A DNA stretch of 64,000 nucleotides from Petrimonas sulfuriphila (lineage in GTDB: Bacteria > Bacteroidota > Bacteroidia > Bacteroidales > Dysgonomonadaceae): NCBI GenBank assembly GCA_038561985.1, contig CP073276.1, positions 1,612,001-1,676,000 on the forward strand. The letters are read 5' to 3'. The notes under the pieces are model-generated. The model saw nothing but the letters and a program-made list of their open reading frames with translations, did not search any database and was not told where the DNA came from. The position numbers and the translations under genes are program-made. This document shows positions 58,633-64,000 of this stretch, piece by piece (within the stretch, counting starts at the first letter, position 1; each line of letters starts with the position of its first letter).

Positions 58633-60042
58633 CTAATTTACAAACGCGTGCCTGAATCCTTTTACATCATTCCAGTGCCCCCGCGTGAAGTCGGGAACCG
58701 CTACCGGGGCAGAGTTGTTTTCGAGCGATAAAGCCGTAAGAGGGGCTAGGCTGCACCATTCTGCCAGGTCGTATACGTCCATGTCCAGTGGAAGTCCGTT
58801 TTGCAGGCAGTAGACCAGGCGATAATCCATGATAAAGTCCATTCCTCCGTGTCCGCCTACTTTTTTGGCAGTCTCTTCGAGTTCGATGTGAATCGGATGT
58901 TTGTACTTATCCATCAGTACTTTTTTAACTTCATCCGACACATAAGAGTGAGCGGACAGGTTTTCGTGGTTGGGGACAGTGCCGGCTTCAACAGCATCGG
59001 CTTTAAGGGCATAACCTTCATTCGGATATTTATTCGCAAATCCGTTGGTCCCCTGTACCTGATACATACGGCTGTATGGACGAGGAGAGGCAACATCGTG
59101 TTGAATATGGATGGTTTTCCCGTTTTCGGTACGAATCATAGTCATGGTGTGTTGTCCGTTTTTGAAATCGGGTGCTTCCTCACCTCGCTTTTCTTTCAGG
59201 TAGGCGGGGATGCTTACCGGCTTGCTGTCCATAGCCACCAAGTAGTTCATTTTATCGCCTCGGTGGATGTCGAGAACCTGACAGGCAGGGCCCATTCCGT
59301 GCGTAGCGTAAATGTCTCCCCGGTGTGTTTTGTTATATTCCATGCGCCAGTCGTTTTCGTAAGAATCCCAAAAATCTTCCAGTTGATGGATATAAGCGCC
59401 TTCAGCGTAGAGGATGTCTCCAAGAACACCTTGTTGCGCCATGTTGAGTGTGGTCAGTTCAAAGAAATCATACACGCAGTTTTCGAGTTGCATGCAATGT
59501 TTCTGGGTACGTTCTGCCGTGTTGACAACGTCCCAGATTTCCTCCATGGTCATAGCAGCCGGTACTTCACAAGCTACGTGTTTCCCTTGCTCCATAGCGT
59601 AGATCATCATCTGAGCGTGACGTTTCCAGTCCGTAGCTATGTAAACCAGATCGATGTCGTCCCTTTGGCAAAGTTCTTTCCAGGCGTCCTCGCTTCCGCT
59701 GTACGCTGCGGCACGGGGCACCCCCGCTTTGTCGAGAATTTGTTGAGATTTTTCAACCCTGTCGGGATGAAGGTCGCACAGTGCGACAATTTTTGCTCCC
59801 GGTATATGGGTGAATCGTTGTACGGCACTCGGGCCACGCATTCCCAGCCCGATAAACCCTACACGGACGGTATCCATTTTGGGTGAGGTCAATCCCACTA
59901 CATGCTTTTGTCCGGCAGGGCGAGCCGAAACGTTGGTTTCGATGGGTTGAAAAGTTTCTGCCGTTTTTCCTTTTTGCGAATCGGTGTTACAGGATGCAAA
60001 AAGAACGGCTGTGATGGTAAATAAATAAATCAGTTGCTTCAT
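58633..60042 (-). CDS. Gfo/Idh/MocA-fold glycosidase, GH109-like (alpha-N-acetylgalactosaminidase)
   Basis: A 469-residue lipoprotein (LIYLFTITAVLFASC, Cys18) with an NAD-binding Rossmann fold. VRVGFIGLGMRGPSAVQRFT is the dinucleotide-binding loop, CDLHPDRVEKSQQIL follows, and DLVYIATDWKRHAQMMIYAM with GKHVACEVPAAMTMEEIWDV is the EVP active-site region. THRGDIYATHGMGPACQVLD and GGHGGMDFIMDYRLVYCLQN match GH109 enzymes, which remove alpha-1,3-GalNAc (blood-group A) by an NAD-dependent mechanism. Other Gfo/Idh/MocA lipoproteins share the fold, so the exact substrate is not certain. It lies directly downstream of fucP on the same strand. Confidence 0.82.
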   Translation of the reverse strand: MKQLIYLFTITAVLFASCNTDSQKGKTAETFQPIETNVSARPAGQKHVVGLTSPKMDTVRVGFIGLGMRGPSAVQRFTHIPGAKIVALCDLHPDRVEKSQQILDKAGVPRAAAYSGSEDAWKELCQRDDIDLVYIATDWKRHAQMMIYAMEQGKHVACEVPAAMTMEEIWDVVNTAERTQKHCMQLENCVYDFFELTTLNMAQQGVLGDILYAEGAYIHQLEDFWDSYENDWRMEYNKTHRGDIYATHGMGPACQVLDIHRGDKMNYLVAMDSKPVSIPAYLKEKRGEEAPDFKNGQHTMTMIRTENGKTIHIQHDVASPRPYSRMYQVQGTNGFANKYPNEGYALKADAVEAGTVPNHENLSAHSYVSDEVKKVLMDKYKHPIHIELEETAKKVGGHGGMDFIMDYRLVYCLQNGLPLDMDVYDLAEWCSLAPLTALSLENNSAPVAVPDFTRGHWNDVKGFRHAFVN

Positions 60043-60184
60043 TATTTTAAATTATTTAATTAATTCAGGAGGTGTTCACAAGAAAATATGCCCGGAGTTG
60101 GGGCCGGTGTATAAAAAACACAAAAAAGTAAACCGTTTAGAAGACAAAAATAGTGTATTTTTGCCACTTTTTGATAATCCTTTA

Positions 60185-60202
60185 ATATGTTGTATAACAT
60201 AT
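60185..60202. promoter_or_regulatory. 18-bp palindrome upstream of the GH109-type gene
   Basis: ATATGTTGTATAACATAT is a 7-bp inverted repeat around GTAT, 6 nt before the fucP stop codon and about 145 nt upstream of the GH109-type ATG. A -7-like TATTTTTG (60152-60145, minus strand) lies just downstream. It resembles GntR-type operators (GT-TGTATA-AC) and could bind a fucose-responsive regulator (inference). Confidence 0.45.
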
Positions 60203-60208
60203 ACTGTT

Positions 60209-61522
60209 TCAGCCCATAATTCTCCTTCTGTTTGTCCGTAAACCGTAAATGCAGATAACCGTGAAACAGATAAATGGCAAAACAAACGATGCGTTCACGG
60301 CGGGTAGCCAAGCTATGGTGCCCAAATCGATAATGGCTCCCTGCAGGGGAGGCATCAATGCACCGCCGACAATGGCCATAACCAGGCCAGCCGCTCCCAA
60401 CGTTGAGTCGTCGCCCAACCCTTTGAGTGCGATCCCGTAAATGGTTGGGAACATCAGCGACATGAAAACGGAGGTGGCTACCAGGCAATACAAACCGGTC
60501 ATCCCGCCGATGAAGATAACTCCCAGTGTTGTTGTCATAGCCCCTGCAGCAAACAGGGTCAACATCGATGAGGGCCTCAGGTATTTCATCAGGTAAGTGC
60601 TGATAAAGCGGCTCGTCAGGAACAGGGACATGGCGAGGATGTTCCATCGCTGACCCACAGCTTTGGGGATTCCGATGTTCTCGGCATACTGAATAATAAA
60701 TGTCCAGCACATGATTTGTGCGGCTACGTAGAAGAATTGCGTGAGAACCCCCTCGCGGTAGTTGTGGTTCCGGAGTAATCTCCTGGCTGAATCTATGGCA
60801 CGGATATTTTTCGCCTCTGCCGATTGGGTCCTGGGCATTTTAGTCAAAGCGATAATGACGAAGACCAGCAAAACGACCCCGCCGATGATCACATACGGAT
60901 TGCGGATGATTTCCAGGTCGTGCGTCCGGATAACTGCCTTTTCAGCTTCACCCAGCGAATGGAAGATAAGGTTGCCTGCCGCATCGCGTTTCTCCGAGTC
61001 AAGGGACGTAAGCACGTAATTCGATGCTACAGTCATGCCTAACAATGAGCCCATCGGGTTAAACGATTGGGCAAAGTTCAGCCTGCGTGTAGAAGTAGCT
61101 TCATCACCCATCGAAATGATGTACGGATTGGCGGTTGTTTCCAAAAAAGCCAGTCCGAAAGTCAGGATATAGAGCGACAGCAGGAAAAACGTGAATTGTT
61201 CGAACTGAGCCGCGGGGATAAATAAAAATGCCCCAATGGCATACAGGGCCAATCCCAGAAGTATGCCTTTCTTGTAACTGAACCGCCTGACGAATAATGC
61301 TGCAGGGATGGCCATGGTGCCGTAGCCGCCGTAAAACGCAAATTGCACCAATGCCGCTTCCGAAACCGGAATCTCCATAATGGTTTGAAAAGCAGCCACC
61401 ATGGGATTGGTGATGTCGTTGGCAAACCCCCACAGGGCAAATAAACTGGTGATAAGTATAAAGGGGACGAGGTATTTTTTCTCAATAACCGCCGGTTTGG
61501 AAGGTGACGTACTGTGTTTCAT
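60209..61522 (-). CDS. fucP: L-fucose:H+ symporter FucP
   Basis: A 437-residue 12-TM major facilitator protein. FILITSLFALWGFANDITNP, with the Asp/Asn at the proton and sugar site, and FAFYGGYGTMAIPAALFVRR, LGLALYAIGAFLFIPAAQFE, LFLTSRFISTYLMKYLRPSS and SLMFPTIYGIALKGLGDDST are FucP signatures. It overlaps fucU by 4 bp (ATGA at 61519-61522), so fucU and fucP are coupled, in the order fucI-fucU-fucP. It imports L-fucose across the inner membrane for FucI. Confidence 0.93.
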   Translation of the reverse strand: MKHSTSPSKPAVIEKKYLVPFILITSLFALWGFANDITNPMVAAFQTIMEIPVSEAALVQFAFYGGYGTMAIPAALFVRRFSYKKGILLGLALYAIGAFLFIPAAQFEQFTFFLLSLYILTFGLAFLETTANPYIISMGDEATSTRRLNFAQSFNPMGSLLGMTVASNYVLTSLDSEKRDAAGNLIFHSLGEAEKAVIRTHDLEIIRNPYVIIGGVVLLVFVIIALTKMPRTQSAEAKNIRAIDSARRLLRNHNYREGVLTQFFYVAAQIMCWTFIIQYAENIGIPKAVGQRWNILAMSLFLTSRFISTYLMKYLRPSSMLTLFAAGAMTTTLGVIFIGGMTGLYCLVATSVFMSLMFPTIYGIALKGLGDDSTLGAAGLVMAIVGGALMPPLQGAIIDLGTIAWLPAVNASFVLPFICFTVICIYGLRTNRRRIMG

Positions 61523-61944
61523 CTGACCACTCCTTTTTTTAAGATGATATTGGCATAAAGCGCCTCTTCGCCGGAAGCGATTACGGCAAAAGATGTTTTA
61601 GCCCTGTCGTAAAAAGCAAACCGTTCCAGGTAGCCGATAGAGAAGGGTTCGCCGGAAGCACTCAAAATCTCTTTGTATTCTTCCCATATATCCGGTTTAT
61701 AATCGTCGCCGGGAGTTACTTCCATCAGAAAAACCGAATGTTCGGAATAGGTGTCTAAAGGAAAAAGCTCAAGAATGGCTTTCAGTAAGACAGCACCGGA
61801 GAGCCCGTCAGCCCTGATGACGTTGGTTGAAAGGCTGCAGCCCGGAAAATTGGCGTCACCAAGAACGATCTCATCGCCATGCCCCATCTCCATGAGGGCT
61901 TTTACCAGCTGAGGCGATAGCACTTTGGGTATTTTTTTGAGCAT
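61519..61944 (-). CDS. fucU: L-fucose mutarotase FucU
   Basis: A 141-residue RbsD/FucU protein that speeds alpha/beta anomer exchange of L-fucose. LSPQLVKALMEMGHGDEIVL (active-site His), GDANFPGCSLSTNVIRADGL, LFPLDTYSEHSVFLMEVTPG and RFAFYDRAKTSFAVIASGEE are the family hallmarks. It begins 14 nt after the fucI stop, and overlaps the start of fucP by four bases. Confidence 0.95.
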   Translation of the reverse strand: MLKKIPKVLSPQLVKALMEMGHGDEIVLGDANFPGCSLSTNVIRADGLSGAVLLKAILELFPLDTYSEHSVFLMEVTPGDDYKPDIWEEYKEILSASGEPFSIGYLERFAFYDRAKTSFAVIASGEEALYANIILKKGVVR

Positions 61945-61958
61945 AGTTATTGCAAATC

Positions 61959-63728
61959 TTATTTGTAAATGGGGCCAAAGGTGGCGCAGGCGCGGTAGTC
62001 GGCACCTTCCTTATCCATTCCCAATGCATTCCATGCTGCGGGGCGGAATATCTCGTCTTCTTCCACGTTGTGCATACACACCGGAATGCGAAGAATGGAG
62101 GCCAGCGTGATCAGGTCCTGTCCGATGTGTCCGTAGCTGATGGCCCCGTGGTTTGCTCCCCAGTTGTTCATTACCGAGTAGACATCCTTGAAGGCCGGTT
62201 TGCTGGTCAGCCTGGGGACGAACCAGGTGGTGGGCCAGGTCTGATCGGTGCGTTCGTTGAGCGTTTTATGAATCTCCGGATCGATCTCTACGGTCCATCC
62301 TTCGGCTATTTGCAACACCGGACCGACACCTTTTACCAGGTTTAAGCGTGACATGGTAACGGGCATCCCGCCTTCCGAGAGGAAATTGGAAGAGTAGCCT
62401 CCGCCGCGGAAATAATCGCGGTTTGCTGGACACCAGCGCGTGGCCGCCAGACAGTCCTCTACCTCTTTTTCGTTGATTTCCCAGAACGGTTTCATGGCCG
62501 GTTTGCCCTCTTTCCGTTGTTTCCCGGTCGCGTCGAGCGTGGTGGCGCCGGAGTTGATGAGGTGAATGATTCCGTCTTTGGCTTTTCCGGTAAGCTCTTT
62601 TCCCGTAACCCGTTTCACTGCCGCAGGACTCCAGTACGTGCGTACATCGGAGAAGATCTGGGAAGTGTTGGTCAGAAGATGTCCAAACAACATGGCCACG
62701 CCGTTACAGGCATCGTTTTCGGTAGCTACCACATAGGCTTCACGAATTCCGTTCCAGTCAAAAGATGAACAGAGCAGGGCTTCGGAGAAGTCGCCGTTCG
62801 GTTTATAGTCGGTCCACTGGCGTTGTCCTTGAAAACCGGCGGCAATAGCGTTGTGTCCGATGGCCTCTTCTTTGAATCCCATCTCCCTGAGACTGGGGTT
62901 TCCGGTCATCAAGTCGCGGATGATAAGGGTCATCTTTACCACAAATTCCCAATCAGCATCTTTTTCGGCACGGTTCTTTACTTTTTCAGCCCGGTTGAGG
63001 TCTTCGGCTTCGTTCGGGACACAATATTTTCTTGTCCATGCCATTGCTTTGGCATACTCTTCCCGGTCGTAAATTCCTTCTTCCATGCGACGAAGAATTT
63101 CGATGGATTCCACTTGTTCGTTTCTCATCCCCAGGTATTCCTGGAAGAAATCGGGATTGACAATGGAACCGGCAATACCCATAGATACATTTCCTATCGA
63201 TAGGTAGGATTTTCCGCGCATGGTGGCGACAGCCTGCGCTCCGCGGGCAAAGCGCAGCAGCTTTTCAGCCACGTCATCGGGAATGGAATTGTCGTCCAGG
63301 TCTTGCACGTCGCGCCCGTAAATACCAAAGGCAGGCAACCCTTTTTGGGCGTGAGCCGCCAGAACGGCTGCCAGGTACACCGCTCCCGGACGTTCAGTTC
63401 CGTTGAAACCCCATACTGCCTTGGGGTAATGCGGGTTCATGTCCATGGTTTCGGATCCGTAGCACCAGCACGATGTAACAGTTATGGTGGATCCTACGCC
63501 CTCACGTTCAAATTTTTCGGCACAGGCAGCACTTTCGCCCACCCGTCCAATAGTTGTGTCGGCGATTACACATTCAACGGGACTTCCATCACCGTTTTTT
63601 AAGGTTGAACTTATCAGGTTGGCAACGGCCTTTGCCAGGTTCATTGTTTTTTCCTCGAGGCTCTCTCTGACGCCTCCTTGTCTCCCGTCGATGGCGGGAC
63701 GAATACCGATTTTTGGATAAGTTTTCAT
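61959..63728 (-). CDS. fucI: L-fucose isomerase FucI
   Basis: A 589-residue Mn-dependent isomerase converting L-fucose to L-fuculose; the length matches E. coli FucI (591). [85 protein letters not shown] and [20 protein letters not shown] are conserved; the metal ligands lie in the NEAED and related regions. It leads the fucI-fucU-fucP operon. fucK and fucA are not in this window and may lie elsewhere. Confidence 0.97.
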   Translation of the reverse strand: MKTYPKIGIRPAIDGRQGGVRESLEEKTMNLAKAVANLISSTLKNGDGSPVECVIADTTIGRVGESAACAEKFEREGVGSTITVTSCWCYGSETMDMNPHYPKAVWGFNGTERPGAVYLAAVLAAHAQKGLPAFGIYGRDVQDLDDNSIPDDVAEKLLRFARGAQAVATMRGKSYLSIGNVSMGIAGSIVNPDFFQEYLGMRNEQVESIEILRRMEEGIYDREEYAKAMAWTRKYCVPNEAEDLNRAEKVKNRAEKDADWEFVVKMTLIIRDLMTGNPSLREMGFKEEAIGHNAIAAGFQGQRQWTDYKPNGDFSEALLCSSFDWNGIREAYVVATENDACNGVAMLFGHLLTNTSQIFSDVRTYWSPAAVKRVTGKELTGKAKDGIIHLINSGATTLDATGKQRKEGKPAMKPFWEINEKEVEDCLAATRWCPANRDYFRGGGYSSNFLSEGGMPVTMSRLNLVKGVGPVLQIAEGWTVEIDPEIHKTLNERTDQTWPTTWFVPRLTSKPAFKDVYSVMNNWGANHGAISYGHIGQDLITLASILRIPVCMHNVEEDEIFRPAAWNALGMDKEGADYRACATFGPIYK

Positions 63729-63760
63729 AGCGTTTTTATTTTTTTAATGATTAGTTTGTG

Positions 63761-63768
63761 CAAATTTA
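63761..63768 (-). promoter_or_regulatory. -7 element upstream of fucI
   Basis: TAAATTTG on the minus strand (63768-63761) fits TAnnTTTG, 33 nt before the fucI ATG. No clear TTG at the expected spacing, consistent with an activator-dependent or regulated promoter. Confidence 0.45.
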
Positions 63769-63807
63769 AGTTGTAGTATGAACAGTGCTGATGTTGCAGG
63801 AAAAAAA

Positions 63808-64000
63808 TTAATAGGACCCTCTCTTGATGATTTTTGTCGGAAGATAACGGGTAATGGGATTGCCGGTTATCACGAAATCGGCAGCTAGGTTGCCCATCTC
63901 CTCCCAGTCGATGCTGATGGCCGCAATTCCGTTTTCAATCACTTCGTAAAAAGGGTTGTTGTTATAACCGATAATCCCGAACTGTCTGCCCACGGTCAGC
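63808..64000 (-). CDS. LacI/GntR-type transcriptional regulator, C-terminal end (cut by window)
   Basis: Only the last about 64 residues are inside the window: GRQFGIIGYNNNPFYEVIEN, GIAAISIDWEEMGNLAADFV and NPITRYLPTKIIKRGSY. The pattern fits the periplasmic-binding-protein-like effector domain of LacI or LacI-like GntR regulators (IIGYNN; ISIDWEEMG; IKRGS). It is upstream of fucI on the same strand with an 80-bp gap, so it is a plausible regulator of fucose genes. The DNA-binding part lies beyond 64000. Confidence 0.7.
   Translation of the reverse strand, partial: LTVGRQFGIIGYNNNPFYEVIENGIAAISIDWEEMGNLAADFVITGNPITRYLPTKIIKRGSY

Noticed and set aside
58801-59886. 361-aa plus-strand frame over the GH109-type gene
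   Set aside because: Antisense shadow of a well-supported gene; lacks domain features.
60060-60710. 216-aa minus-strand frame overlapping the fucP end
   Set aside because: It is another frame of fucP plus intergenic sequence; no family signal, and fucP is clearly the real gene.

Overview
This window is chromosomal DNA from a member of the Bacteroidota, most likely order Bacteroidales. The evidence is SusC/SusD pairs, FecI/FecR signalling, PorX (the type IX secretion regulator), VSGC-type lipoboxes, and several promoters of the Bacteroidota form TTG-N20-TAnnTTTG. I cannot fix the genus from sequence alone; a Dysgonomonadaceae- or Parabacteroides-like organism would fit.

Layout. (1) 0.1-5.4 kb is core genome: OstA-like protein, small membrane protein, mutL, aldo/keto reductase and a Rieske-like lipoprotein. 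(2) 5.43-5.93 kb is a tRNA operon with an odd leader. One promoter reads into two tandem 117-bp units. Each unit carries nt 1-36 of tRNA-Gly, a 17-nt exact antisense of the tRNA-Gly anticodon arm, and an intrinsic terminator. Intact tRNA-Gly(GCC) and tRNA-Leu(TAA) follow. (3) 5.88-31.0 kb is a tandem stack of mobile elements at the 3' end of tRNA-Leu, marked by three copies of CGCTCCGAGTAC. Element A (about 19.0 kb) is an NBU-like mobilizable element: HTH protein, VapE, primase, MobC, MobA relaxase and tyrosine integrase. Its cargo is a FecI/FecR/TonB-receptor locus, a methyltransferase, an S74-domain gene split by an IS, a subtilisin-like lipoprotein and a DUF1016 nuclease. Element B (about 4.2 kb) is very small: integrase, HTH/excisionase, a 165-aa unknown and a replication-initiator-like protein. 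Element C is a decayed remnant with a complete Fic gene between scraps of a type I restriction system.

(4) 31.1-43.4 kb returns to core genes: PPK2, an ECF sigma/membrane-protein operon, a radical-SAM DNA-modification pair, mscL, ctlX-rocD for citrulline/ornithine use, a DUF1080 lipoprotein, and the porX-tsaE-TPR run.

(5) 43.4-64 kb is a glycan region. SusC, SusD, a lipoprotein, GH110 alpha-1,3-galactosidase and GH95 alpha-L-fucosidase lie on the minus strand beside a divergent AraC-type regulator. Further on are a BACON/fimbrillin-like lipoprotein pair, a GH109-type glycosidase, fucP-fucU-fucI, and the end of a LacI/GntR-like regulator. Together these could remove the terminal Gal (B antigen) or GalNAc (A antigen) and the fucose (H antigen) of histo-blood-group-type or mucin glycans, then import and isomerize the fucose. 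The SusC gene has an in-frame amber stop at codon 67, so the uptake porin is broken unless the stop is suppressed or is a sequence error.

The most unusual structures are the tRNA-half/antisense/terminator repeats, the minimal element B with its own end repeats and shared gene leaders, the stacked att sites, the restriction-system scar around fic, and the amber susC.
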